The notes below the pieces were generated by a model, which was given only the letters and a program-made list of their open reading frames with translations, was not told where the DNA came from and did no database searches. The translations under genes and the position numbers were made by a program. DNA of 64,000 nt from CAYLJJ01 sp964384025 (GTDB lineage Bacteria > Myxococcota_A > Bradymonadia > UBA7976 > UBA1532), in the NCBI GenBank assembly GCA_964384025.1, contig CAYLJJ010000022.1, forward strand, positions 6,140 to 70,139, read 5' to 3'. Each line of letters opens with the position of its first letter. Position 1 is the first letter of the stretch. This document shows, in pieces, positions 35,598 to 44,498 of the stretch.

Positions 35598-35897
35598 ATG
35601 AACAGCATCGAAACGCTTGACACGATCAGCTCCGCCATCGCAATCCCCGGCCCTGGGGAGCTGCTGCTCATTTTATTGATCGTCATCGTGGTGTTTGGTC
35701 ATAACCGCATCCCTCAATTGGGTGAGGCCCTGGGCAAGGGCATCAAGAATTTCCGCAAATCCTTCGCCGCAGATGAGACAGAGACTCAGGCGGTTCATAA
35801 GGAGGTTCGCCAGATCAAAGAGGAGCCCCCCAGCGATCTGGAGAAGCTAGAGACTCTTGAGGTTGTAGAGACTGTTAAGAAAGAGCAATCGAACTGA
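35598..35897 (+). CDS. tatA: Twin-arginine translocase subunit TatA/TatE
   Basis: 99 residues with the TatA layout: a short N-terminus, a membrane helix preceded by the Gly-Pro hinge (PGPGELLLILLIVIVVFG), the amphipathic helix with LGEALGKGIKNFRKSF and an acidic tail. It forms the pore for folded, twin-Arg proteins. AGGAG lies 9 bases before the ATG. tatC is not next to it. The proline-rich Tat-type lipoprotein at 13875-14537 would be a client. Confidence 0.93.
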   Translation: MNSIETLDTISSAIAIPGPGELLLILLIVIVVFGHNRIPQLGEALGKGIKNFRKSFAADETETQAVHKEVRQIKEEPPSDLEKLETLEVVETVKKEQSN

Positions 35898-35902
35898 GTT
35901 TT

Positions 35903-38218
35903 TTAAGTTCTCCTTCGAATCAGCAAGAGGGGCAAGAGCAGCAACCAGAGCGCAGGGTGAGCGCCTGAGCCAAAGTGACACCCACCACCCAAGCTGCGTC
36001 CAGTCTCCTCTTCCACCTGCTGATCTCTCCCAGAGTCCACTACTACAAGATCGCCCTCTTGCTCAGCGTCAAGCCCCTGCTCTTCAGAGCTTGAACCTTC
36101 ATCGGGGAGCAGCCCGCCATCCTCTGAGACTCCAAGATCTCTGGAGTCTGGGAGGACCTCAAAAAGGATGACACACTGGGCTGTGCCCAAGTTGACCTGG
36201 CAGCTGTGAAGGCGAGGGCAGCGAAGCCCAAGGCAGGGGTTGGGAATACAGCGGCCCTGCTCACAGATCTCAGCAGGATCACACTCCAGCTCAAGGCAGG
36301 GATCTTCTACACAGAAATTCTCCTCACAGATCTCCTGGGGGTTACAGCCTACAGGACCACAGCCTGTCTCCTGGCAAACTCCATCAAGGCAGGCCTGAGC
36401 TGCCGGACAGGTGGTGTCTCCACAAGCAAAGATGCACTCTCCATCGCGGCAGAAGCTGGAATCACCACAGTCTATCTCTGCGCAAGGGTCAGAGACACAG
36501 CCTTCAGGGCGGCAAATTTCTCCATCAGGACAACCCCAATGTTCACAGTGATCAACGCCACAAACTCCACCCCAACAAACCTCCCCCTCAGAGCAGCTTA
36601 AACCCTCACAAGGATCTTCACAGCCCTGCTCTCCACAGCGCTCTCGACCCTCGCAGCCGTTCATCAAGCACCAGGGCACACAGAGCCCATCGGAGCAGAA
36701 GGTCTCCGCTGGACAGTTCAGCTCTTCACATTCAGGCAGACAGTTTCCCTGTAAACAGCCCCGGCCCTCAGCGCAGAGATCACCCTCATCGATCTCACCG
36801 TTGCAGTTGTCATCCAGACCGTTGCAGCGCTCCGCAGGGAGCGCTCCACAAGTTCCACACTCGTTGCGAACTCCATCGTCAACGATACCGTCACAGTCGT
36901 TGTCGATGAGGTCACAGATCTCTTCGCTGGGGGAGATGGCTGGGCGGCATCGGATCAGTCCCCCTTCACAAGCATAGCTTCCCACCGAACAGGGACCTGA
37001 GAGGCTCGTGGCGCAATCGCCAGGAGCGACGACTGGCGAGCCATCAGCGCGCACATCGATGAGGCCATCGCAGTCATTGTCCATTCCATCACAGACCTCA
37101 ATCGGTCCCCCCAACTCATCTGGAGTGGGAGCGCAGAAGTTCCGGTCGCAGGCATCACCCATACCGTCCGCGTCGGAGTCGACCTGATCTGGGTTGGCCA
37201 CCTTCGGGCAGGTGTCACAGGCGTCCCCAATCGCATCTCCATCCTCATCCTCCTGATCTGGGTTGGGGACCAAGCCGCAATTATCTTCAGGGAGGCAGAC
37301 CCCATCTTCATCTTCGTCAGAGCAGGGCAGCCCCACCCCCCAGCGAATGGCATAGCAGATCTCCGCAGTATCGCCGGGCTCGAGGGGACCTGTATCAAAG
37401 CGGATCGCCATGGTGACATCGTAGCCACTGTCGGTCACCAGATTGTTATCTCGGTCCATGTTGGCTTCGCCTTGGTTGATGTCATTACGCAGGCTATGGC
37501 ATTCGCCCCCGCCAATATCCTGAATCCGCGCTGCTTGATCTGAGAAAGAACCCACCTCCCAGGAGTGCATAAAACGATCTGCTTGGTCCAGACCATGGAG
37601 GCCGATAAAAGTGGTGGGCAGCTCTGGATTGTCTCCCTGCTCAAACTCGTAGAGGATGCGAGGGTGCCCCATCCCTGTAGCACCATAATCATCCATAAAG
37701 CTGCTGTTTCTAAATTCGAGGTCTGCATCGATATAGGGGGTTACCGATATTTCAACCACCTCATTGGTGATGTTACTGAAGCTATAACAGTGGCTTAGGA
37801 GATTACATTGCAGTTCAAAGCGTCCATGGATCTGTAAACCCAGCCCTGCAAAGTCACTGTCAAAGAAGAGCGGGGATTCAGACTGGACTGCTGCAGGCTC
37901 ATGTTGCCAGGTATTGTTCTGCATCCAATTCCCCTCTACCTGACCGCCTTGTTTACGGCAGAGGAAGGCACCAGAGCGAAAGGTTGTAGATTGAAATCCA
38001 TCGTCAGGTGCGTCATCCGCTGGATTAAATTCCGCTGCAGGGCGCTGATTTACAGCGGTTCCAAAGCCCCCGTAGGGATCAACGTGGAGTTGAGTTTGAC
38101 CCCGTGCTGGATCACAGCTCTCTTGGGTCTCTAAGAGGATCCGATTGGGACCTTCTCCAGGCGGGTCCTGAGCCCAAGCTGTTCCCAGACAGAACCAAGC
38201 AAAAATCCAGCGCCTCAT
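35903..38218 (-). CDS. Secreted Cys-rich MopE-repeat protein with MYXO-CTERM-type tail
   Basis: ATG 38218 follows GGAGGAG. 771 residues with a signal peptide (ending GTAWAQ), a ~280-residue beta-rich N-terminal domain of unknown family, thrombospondin type 3-like calcium loops (NPDQVDSDADGMGDACD), three MopE-type motifs (CDGMDNDCDG and relatives), a long EGF/EB-like array of CxxxxC units, an acidic linker and the tail GGGCHFGSG + Leu helix + IRRRT. It is a smaller relative of the 1527-residue protein and should be anchored at the surface by the same sorting route. A dead copy of such a tail lies directly upstream (38302-38512). Confidence 0.82.
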   Translation of the reverse strand: MRRWIFAWFCLGTAWAQDPPGEGPNRILLETQESCDPARGQTQLHVDPYGGFGTAVNQRPAAEFNPADDAPDDGFQSTTFRSGAFLCRKQGGQVEGNWMQNNTWQHEPAAVQSESPLFFDSDFAGLGLQIHGRFELQCNLLSHCYSFSNITNEVVEISVTPYIDADLEFRNSSFMDDYGATGMGHPRILYEFEQGDNPELPTTFIGLHGLDQADRFMHSWEVGSFSDQAARIQDIGGGECHSLRNDINQGEANMDRDNNLVTDSGYDVTMAIRFDTGPLEPGDTAEICYAIRWGVGLPCSDEDEDGVCLPEDNCGLVPNPDQEDEDGDAIGDACDTCPKVANPDQVDSDADGMGDACDRNFCAPTPDELGGPIEVCDGMDNDCDGLIDVRADGSPVVAPGDCATSLSGPCSVGSYACEGGLIRCRPAISPSEEICDLIDNDCDGIVDDGVRNECGTCGALPAERCNGLDDNCNGEIDEGDLCAEGRGCLQGNCLPECEELNCPAETFCSDGLCVPWCLMNGCEGRERCGEQGCEDPCEGLSCSEGEVCWGGVCGVDHCEHWGCPDGEICRPEGCVSDPCAEIDCGDSSFCRDGECIFACGDTTCPAAQACLDGVCQETGCGPVGCNPQEICEENFCVEDPCLELECDPAEICEQGRCIPNPCLGLRCPRLHSCQVNLGTAQCVILFEVLPDSRDLGVSEDGGLLPDEGSSSEEQGLDAEQEGDLVVVDSGRDQQVEEETGRSLGGGCHFGSGAHPALWLLLLPLLLIRRRT

Positions 38219-38301
38219 CTCCTCCTCCAGCGGCCTCATGGCCTTCAGTTTTGGGAGAGACTAGCAGAAAGAGGCTTTGATGACCTCTATTTGCTTCCAC
38301 T

Positions 38302-38512
38302 CCTCAAAGCGATTCAAGGTTCGAGTGCCTCCGTCGGAGTAGCAAAATAGGGAGAAGCAACAGCTAGAGCGCGGGCTCAGCTCCAGCGCTGAAGTAACAA
38401 CCTCCACCCAAGCTGTGCTCAGCTCCAGCCTCCAGCCCCTGGTCTGGTTCAGGGTTGGGCGTTATCAAATTGCTTTCCTCAGCGACCCTTGACCCTCTTT
38501 CCGCATCGGAAC
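38302..38512 (-). pseudogene. MYXO-CTERM tail remnant with in-frame stop
   Basis: On the - strand the frame reads PEPDQGLEAG, then SLGGGCYFSAGAEPAL, stop (TAG), LLLLPILLLRRRHS. This aligns with the tail of the intact neighbour (SLGGGCHFGSGAHPALW...LLLLPLLLIRRRT), where the TAG occupies the Trp (TGG) position. Only the last ~60 codons survive. It looks like the end of a duplicated gene whose body was deleted. Confidence 0.7.
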
Positions 38513-38532
38513 AGCCATGACAAAGGAGGCGA

Positions 38533-40464
38533 ATGGCCTACCCGCCTAAAAAAAATATCCAAGAGAGCGCATATATCCAAGATCCGGAGGAGTTCCAACG
38601 GCGATATCGTCGCTCCCTCGACAGCCCCCAATGGTTTTGGGCCGAGCAGGCTCGTGAGCTGGCTTGGTTCCACCCCTGGACCACGGTTCTGGACGCGGAC
38701 TATGAAGAGGCAGACTTTGCTTGGTTCTCGGGAGGGCGTTTAAACGCCTGTTACAACTGTGTTGATCGCCACATCCCCGACCTGGGTGAAGAACTCGCGA
38801 TTATCTGGGCTGCCAACGAGCCTGGACGCTATGAGCGCATCACCTACCGACAACTCAAGCATCGTGTAGGGCAGCTCGCCAACGTGCTCAAGGCTCATGG
38901 TGTACGCAGAGGAGATCGTGTTTGTCTCTATCTGCCCATGATTCCAGAGCTGGCCTATGCCATGCTCGCCTGCGCTCGTATCGGCGCTATCCATTCTGTG
39001 GTCTTCGCGGGCTTCAGCGCTGAGGCCCTCAGAGAGCGCATCGTCGACGCAGGCGCAAAGATCCTGATCACCGCTGATGAGAGCCTACGAGGAGAGAAGC
39101 GGATCCCCCTTAAGATGATCGCTGATCGAGCCCTCAGCGGGACCTCTGTGTGTTCTGTCCTGGTGGCTCGGCGCAGCGGCGCTCAGATCCCCATGCAGAT
39201 TGGGCGAGATTATGAGCTGGCCGCCGAGATGGCTCGACAGCGCACCACCTGCACTGTTGAATGGATGGGCGCCGAAGATCCTCTCTTTATCCTCTACACC
39301 TCGGGCAGCACTGGGCAGCCTAAAGGGGTGCTCCATGTGACCGGAGGCTATCTGGTCTGGGCTTCGACGACCTTTCACTATGTCTTTGATCACCACCCTG
39401 GAGATCTGCACTTCTGCGCGGCAGATATCGGCTGGATCACCGGGCACAGCTATATCATCTATGGACCCCTAAGCCAGGGAGCCACCACGGTGATGTTTGA
39501 GTCCACTCCCCTCTATCCCGATCCGGGGCGCTATTGGAGGATCATTCAGGATCTGGGAGTCAACAGCTTCTACACCGCCCCCACAGCTCTGCGCGCTCTG
39601 GCTCGGGAGGGAGATGAATGGCCCAAGCGCTATGACCTTTCCAGCCTGCGTATCCTGGGCTCCGTTGGGGAGCCGATCAACCCGGATATTTGGCGCTGGT
39701 ACCATGATCATGTAGGTCAGGAGCGCTGCGCCGTGGTGGATACTTGGTGGCAGACCGAGACGGGAGGGATCATGATCACTCCGCTACCCGGGTTGAGCGA
39801 AGTAAAGCCTGGGGCGGCGATGTTGCCCTTCTTTGGAGTCCAGCCCACGATCATGGACGCTGAAGGTCAACCCTTCGAGGAGAATGATGTCTCAGGACCC
39901 CTCTGCCTCAAGGGGACTTGGCCTGGTCAAGCGCGCACCATCTGGGGAGATCACAGCCGCTTTAAGGAGACCTACTACAGCCGCTTCCCTGGGTTCTACT
40001 TCACCGGAGATGGAGCACGCCGGGATGCAGATGGAGATTACTGGATTACAGGTCGCATTGATGATGTGATCAATGTCTCTGGACATCGCTTGGGGACCGC
40101 AGAGATCGAGAACGCGCTGATGACACACTGGGCGGTCGCTGAGGCTGCAGTGGTGGGCTATCCTCATGATCTCAAAGGGACTGGGATCTATAGCTATATC
40201 TTGCTGGTCGCTGAAGCCAAGAAAGAACCTCAGGCGGAGATCGTGGGCGCCCTAAAAGCTTCGGTACGAGAGCAGATTGGAGCCATCGCGAGTCCAGATC
40301 GAATCCAACTCTGTGCAGGGCTGCCCAAGACCCGAAGCGGCAAAATCATGCGTCGAATTCTGCGCAAGATCGCAGCAGGTGAATCAAAAGATCTGGGAGA
40401 TCTGAGCACCTTAGCGGAGCCTCGGGTGGTCGAGCAGCTCTTGGAAGGGCACAGACAGCTCTAG
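38533..40464 (+). CDS. acs: Acetyl-CoA synthetase
   Basis: 643 residues, full family length. It activates acetate with ATP and CoA to acetyl-CoA in the cytoplasm. Visible motifs are YTSGSTGQPKGV (AMP/ATP loop), WWQTETGGIM, the adenylate-forming hinge region GRIDDVINVSGHRLGTAEIE, and KTRSGKIMRR near the C-terminus, whose Lys is the usual acetylation site that switches the enzyme off. No transporter or acetylase gene adjoins it. AAAGGAGG precedes the ATG. Confidence 0.96.
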   Translation: MAYPPKKNIQESAYIQDPEEFQRRYRRSLDSPQWFWAEQARELAWFHPWTTVLDADYEEADFAWFSGGRLNACYNCVDRHIPDLGEELAIIWAANEPGRYERITYRQLKHRVGQLANVLKAHGVRRGDRVCLYLPMIPELAYAMLACARIGAIHSVVFAGFSAEALRERIVDAGAKILITADESLRGEKRIPLKMIADRALSGTSVCSVLVARRSGAQIPMQIGRDYELAAEMARQRTTCTVEWMGAEDPLFILYTSGSTGQPKGVLHVTGGYLVWASTTFHYVFDHHPGDLHFCAADIGWITGHSYIIYGPLSQGATTVMFESTPLYPDPGRYWRIIQDLGVNSFYTAPTALRALAREGDEWPKRYDLSSLRILGSVGEPINPDIWRWYHDHVGQERCAVVDTWWQTETGGIMITPLPGLSEVKPGAAMLPFFGVQPTIMDAEGQPFEENDVSGPLCLKGTWPGQARTIWGDHSRFKETYYSRFPGFYFTGDGARRDADGDYWITGRIDDVINVSGHRLGTAEIENALMTHWAVAEAAVVGYPHDLKGTGIYSYILLVAEAKKEPQAEIVGALKASVREQIGAIASPDRIQLCAGLPKTRSGKIMRRILRKIAAGESKDLGDLSTLAEPRVVEQLLEGHRQL

Positions 40465-40467
40465 CGA

Positions 40468-41724
40468 TCACTCCTCCTTGAGGGCTTGAATCCTCTCCTG
40501 TATGGCGCGCTGATCTGTAGGCTTGAGCGCCGCGATGCGCTCCAGACGCAGGATGTTCTGCTCGACAAGGTGTCGATTGGCCCGCTCTGGAGCCTCCTCC
40601 TTCTGAGCCCTGTACTCTGTCTCTAGAAGATCGGCGTGCAGACGCAGCAGCTTCAGTTGCCAAGCAGCTGAGAGGTGCTGCATCTCTGACTCGGCCTGTT
40701 GCAGTTGAATGAGGGCTTTGACTCGATCACCCTGGCGCTCAAGAACCTTCGCCAAACTCAGGCGGCTCTCTGGAACAGGTTGCTCCTGACTCTCCTGAAT
40801 GATCATCTCTAAGACATGCTTCAGCTCTTGATCCTGTTTGCGTCCTTTTAGATCTGAAGCGATGAGGTGATGAGCCCGACAGTAGCCCGCTTGATGGCTC
40901 TGAATCCCTTTAAGGAAGCTTCGCTCTATCGCAGAGAGCGCACCCTTCCAGCGCATCCGAATGCCCTCGATGACGCTGAGGAGTTCCTCTCGGTTCAGGG
41001 TGAGCGGCTCCTCGCTTGGGCCCAAGTCGCTGCGCAACGCCTCCAAACGCAAGGCGCGCTGGGCTGCGACCTTACGAGCAGCATACCCTCGAGGCTCTTT
41101 AGGCTCCTCGGCTTGGAGAGGAAGCTTGGAGATGGGTCCCTGATAGTGCTTGGTTAAGAGGTAGACCTCGTCATGATTAGAGAAGCGCCCATCCCAGGAG
41201 ATGCGCTTCCCTAAGCTCAGACGGAGTGGCTGTCCTGGGTTTCCCCGGGTTCGGGTTAAGGAGATTCCATTGACACCGGTATGTGCTCGGCTCTTGCCAT
41301 TGATTCGAATGGGCAGGCCGGGGCGACTCCCCTTAACCATCACCAAGTACTCTCGGCGGGTGGCTTGAAGGATCGCCTTAAAGTCAACCTGTATCGTCCG
41401 ATCATCCTTGGGAAGCCTGATTTTTCGTCGCCAAGTACCTGTGCCTGTCGAGTCGGCAGCCTTGTTATAGCCCTCTGGAGTTTCTACTCCAAATGAAAGG
41501 GTGTCTCCATCTTCAACTCGAAGCGGCCCTTTGAAGATACCCTCTGAGTCTGTTCGTCCATGAACCCTCCCTTGGATATAGAAGCGCACTCCCCCCAGCG
41601 CTCTTCCCGCCAGATCTTGGGTTTTAATCTGAAGGTTGATCTCAGCGGACTTGGGTTGGTTCAACTCTTCAGGGTCTCCTCCACAGGCCATCAGAAGAAC
41701 GCAGATCCCAGAAATAGTTCGCAT
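40468..41724 (-). CDS. Lipoprotein with PEGA-like beta domain and helical C-terminus
   Basis: 418 residues. The lipoprotein signal ends LLMAC (lipid Cys at residue 14). Residues ~25-200 are beta-rich with carboxypeptidase-regulatory/PEGA-like features (GVRFYIQGRVHGRTDSEGIFKGPL, split here by two strands). From ~200 onward it is helical with TPR-like stretches (RLSLAKVLERQGDRVKALIQL). It ends 3 bp from convergent acs. It may accompany the kinase-like gene upstream on the same strand (75 bp). Confidence 0.65.
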   Translation of the reverse strand: MRTISGICVLLMACGGDPEELNQPKSAEINLQIKTQDLAGRALGGVRFYIQGRVHGRTDSEGIFKGPLRVEDGDTLSFGVETPEGYNKAADSTGTGTWRRKIRLPKDDRTIQVDFKAILQATRREYLVMVKGSRPGLPIRINGKSRAHTGVNGISLTRTRGNPGQPLRLSLGKRISWDGRFSNHDEVYLLTKHYQGPISKLPLQAEEPKEPRGYAARKVAAQRALRLEALRSDLGPSEEPLTLNREELLSVIEGIRMRWKGALSAIERSFLKGIQSHQAGYCRAHHLIASDLKGRKQDQELKHVLEMIIQESQEQPVPESRLSLAKVLERQGDRVKALIQLQQAESEMQHLSAAWQLKLLRLHADLLETEYRAQKEEAPERANRHLVEQNILRLERIAALKPTDQRAIQERIQALKEE

Positions 41725-41798
41725 GCAACCTCCAAATAAAATGTAGCCGAGCTGTTATTGAAGAGAACAGCAAGGAGAGGGAGAGTATCGCCCTGGAC

Positions 41799-42683
41799 TC
41801 AATCCTCCAAGAGGAGAAAGCTATGAGACTCCTCAGTTATCTTGGGAAGAGGAGGTGGACGGCCATCTCGGTTAAGCAGATGTTCTGTGAGCTCTTGAGC
41901 TTCTGGAGAGAGACTATATAGATCTCGAAGCCCTCGTAGGCCACGCTCAAGCTCCTGGAGGCTTATCATCTCTTCGCTGAGCGTCCTCTTCAGCAGCTCC
42001 TCTGTGGCGCTGCTGAAGAGCCCCTGTTCAGACAGCACGCGCTCCTCTAGAGAAGCACCTCGAAGCATAAAAGAGAGGAGCGCACCCAAGGCGTAAAGAT
42101 CATCCCTGGCCTGGGGCTGTTGACCTCCCAAGACTCGAGGAGAGCTAAAATAGGGATCAGGGCTGGGAGCTTGAATGTTTCTCTCAAAGAGCCTACGTCC
42201 TAGACCAGGATCGATGAGGCGCAGTGATTCAGAGTCATCGCTGGGGAGCAGCACCGTCCAGGGCTGTAGTTCGCCGACATAGTGGCGCCGTTGATGAAGT
42301 CGCTCCAGCAGCTCTACCAAGTTTAAGGCGATCTGAAATCCTAAGATCGGAGGAAGAGGACCAGAAAACTCTACATATTCTGCGACGCTCACTCCGCTTA
42401 GATCGGGGAGCAACAGGAAGATTTGTCCATCTTCAGTTTGAGCGATCTGTTCGAAGCTGAGGAGGGGTAGATCAAAGAGAAGGCGTTGTCCCGCAATCAC
42501 ATCGCGCATCTCCTGTATAAACGCTGAAGCTTGATCAGGGAGGATCTGGGGGAAGAGAAGAGTGCAGCTCCGCTGATCCTCTCCTACAGCTCGATAAAGC
42601 TGACCCGAGGACCAAGGCTCCAGGCGCTCTCCGACACGATAAGATTCTTTGCGACTGTTGAGGGGGGCTCTTCTATCCTTCAT
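41799..42683 (-). CDS. Pseudokinase of the Ser/Thr kinase fold
   Basis: About 294 residues (ATG 42683; GTG 42698 also possible). The order of subdomains follows a Hanks-type kinase, including a C-lobe with DDLYALGALLSFML, but catalytic residues are lost: no VAIK lysine in strand 3 (CTLLFP), the HRDLKPEN loop reads VGELQPWT (Asp to Glu, Lys to Gln, Asn to Thr), and DFG reads DPG. It is therefore probably a binding or scaffold protein and not an active kinase. Its start is 32 bp from that of a divergent MFS permease gene. A second kinase-like protein with lost residues is encoded 2 kb away. Confidence 0.7.
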   Translation of the reverse strand: MKDRRAPLNSRKESYRVGERLEPWSSGQLYRAVGEDQRSCTLLFPQILPDQASAFIQEMRDVIAGQRLLFDLPLLSFEQIAQTEDGQIFLLLPDLSGVSVAEYVEFSGPLPPILGFQIALNLVELLERLHQRRHYVGELQPWTVLLPSDDSESLRLIDPGLGRRLFERNIQAPSPDPYFSSPRVLGGQQPQARDDLYALGALLSFMLRGASLEERVLSEQGLFSSATEELLKRTLSEEMISLQELERGLRGLRDLYSLSPEAQELTEHLLNRDGRPPPLPKITEESHSFLLLED

Positions 42684-42715
42684 CTCTCTGAATCTCACGG
42701 TAACGAAAGGTGATG

Positions 42716-43918
42716 ATGCACAACAGCCTCTCTGCTTTTAAGAGATTGCTTCAGGAGCGACCCCATTTTAGACACCTCTGGTTGAGCACCGTGGTCTCTC
42801 AGATAGGCAACTGGTTGAGTTATATCGCGGTGAGTTTACTCTCTCTACAACAGGGAGAAGGGGCCATCGCCGTTGCTCTGGTCCTGATCTCCTACCATCT
42901 TCCTCACAGCCTCTTTGCTCCCATCGCGGGGCCTCTCGCAGATCGTTTTGATCGTCGTCAGCTGATGGTCCTGGCCAATCTCTTAGCGGCGCTCCTCACC
43001 TTGGGGATGTGGGCTGCGGCGTGCTGGGAGAAGCTCTTTCTGCTTCAGTTTATGCTCTTCTTGAGGGTCTCTCTGGACTCGATTGTCTATGCTGCTCGGG
43101 GAGCTTCTCTGCCCAAGCTGGTGGAGCGCAGGGAGCTGCATCAAGCCAACACTCTGCTCTCTTTGAGTTGGAGCCTGCTCTTCGCCGCAGGGGTCGCCTT
43201 GGGGGGATTTCTGGCAGCACTCTTTAGCCCCAAGGTTACCATCCTCATCGACGCTGCGACTTTCATCCTGGCTGGCCTCATCCTCTTAAAGCTGCCTGCT
43301 TTGCCGATCCCCCTTGAGCAGCGCTCAGCGCTCAAGCCAAGCGAGCTGTTTAAAGCGTTGAGCTACGCTCGAAGAAAGAGGGTCCTGATGGTGGCGCTCT
43401 TGGGGAAACTGCCTGTGGCGATGGTGGGTGGAGCTGCTTGGTTGAGCCTTAATCTGATGGTAGGGGAGCGCTTCTCCTTTTGGGAAAAGGCCAGCGCCCT
43501 GGGGCTGCTTCATGGAGTGCGTGCTCTGGGGACCGGCGTCGGCCCCCTGCTGTCTCAGAAGCTCTTCCCCCCCAAAAGCTCCACCAGCGTGCCCTGGCTC
43601 TTCATCGCCGTGCTGCTCTTTGCGCTCTTCGAAGATCCCCTCTTGATGATCCTCAGCACCCTTCTATGGGGCCTCGCAGGAGGGCATAATTGGGTGGCGA
43701 CCAACAGCCTCTTGCAGAGCAAAGCCCCAGATCATCTCTTAGGGCGCTTCTCCGCGTTGGACTTCTTGGTCTTTACATTGGGGACGAGCAGCGTAGTGCT
43801 CTCAGGTGCTTTCTTGGTGGATCACTTTCAAGATCCAAGGCTCCCCATTTTTCTGGGGCTGCTCTTGGCGACGCCTGCTTGGTTGCTCCTCTCCTGGCTG
43901 GAGAAGAAAACGCTCTGA
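42716..43918 (+). CDS. Major facilitator superfamily permease
   Basis: 400 residues with 12 hydrophobic segments and the MFS loop motif GPLADRFDRRQL between helices 2 and 3. It resembles the MFS_3/enterobactin-exporter-like group (N-terminal HFRHLWLSTVVSQIGNWLSY). The substrate cannot be told. GAAAGG lies 5 bases before ATG 42716; upstream GTG 42710 and ATG 42713 are also in frame. It is divergent from the pseudokinase gene with almost no intergenic space, so the two promoters must lie within the opposing coding regions. Confidence 0.85.
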   Translation: MHNSLSAFKRLLQERPHFRHLWLSTVVSQIGNWLSYIAVSLLSLQQGEGAIAVALVLISYHLPHSLFAPIAGPLADRFDRRQLMVLANLLAALLTLGMWAAACWEKLFLLQFMLFLRVSLDSIVYAARGASLPKLVERRELHQANTLLSLSWSLLFAAGVALGGFLAALFSPKVTILIDAATFILAGLILLKLPALPIPLEQRSALKPSELFKALSYARRKRVLMVALLGKLPVAMVGGAAWLSLNLMVGERFSFWEKASALGLLHGVRALGTGVGPLLSQKLFPPKSSTSVPWLFIAVLLFALFEDPLLMILSTLLWGLAGGHNWVATNSLLQSKAPDHLLGRFSALDFLVFTLGTSSVVLSGAFLVDHFQDPRLPIFLGLLLATPAWLLLSWLEKKTL

Positions 43919-43924
43919 AGAGCT

Positions 43925-44344
43925 TCACTTGCCGGGGCGAGTCTCCCAGACGAAGCTGTCTAAGCTGCCCTGGCTGAAGTGCATCAAGACACGACTGTCC
44001 AGCCGCTCCACCACTACGCGGCGATCATGCTCGATACTCAGAGCCTTCGCGGTATCGACCGCCTCTAAGCGCCCCTCGATGGTCTGAGTCTCGTTCCCCA
44101 CGGTGACGGAATAGGTGTCTTCCTCTTTGCGAAAGGGGAGTTCTCGCTCCTCGCTCACACTATAGGGCTCCTCCTCGTCATCAGATAATCCCTGCTCCTC
44201 GCTGCCGGAGAGTTCTAACTCCTCGTCGTAAATTTGCCCCTCATCGCTGGCCAACTCCAGCCCTTCACCACTGACCAGCTCCGACTCCTGCTCTCCCTGA
44301 CCAAGCTCCTCAATCTCTGGATTCATCTGCTCATTCTCTCCCAT
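43925..44344 (-). CDS. Acidic protein of unknown function
   Basis: ATG 44344 with GGGGGA upstream; 139 residues. The first ~85 residues are mostly Glu, Ser, Leu and Gly (QGEQESELVSGEGLEL). The last ~55 form a compact beta-like domain (YSVTVGNETQTIEGRLEAV, VVVERLDSRVLMHF). No signal peptide, no known family. It ends 6 bp from the convergent MFS gene and is divergent from the kinase-like AAA/TPR gene. Confidence 0.6.
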   Translation of the reverse strand: MGENEQMNPEIEELGQGEQESELVSGEGLELASDEGQIYDEELELSGSEEQGLSDDEEEPYSVSEERELPFRKEEDTYSVTVGNETQTIEGRLEAVDTAKALSIEHDRRVVVERLDSRVLMHFSQGSLDSFVWETRPGK

Positions 44345-44498
44345 ATCTCGTTCCCCCAATGTTTAGAGGCGCGCAAAATAGGGGTCTGTTGCTGCCGTTG
44401 TCAAGGAGAGCGTCCCTCCTTGCTCCAAGCCTCCCCTCTAAAACAGCTTTCAGAAATCTCCTTGCTCAGCTTCACACTCCACACCAAAATCAGCGACG

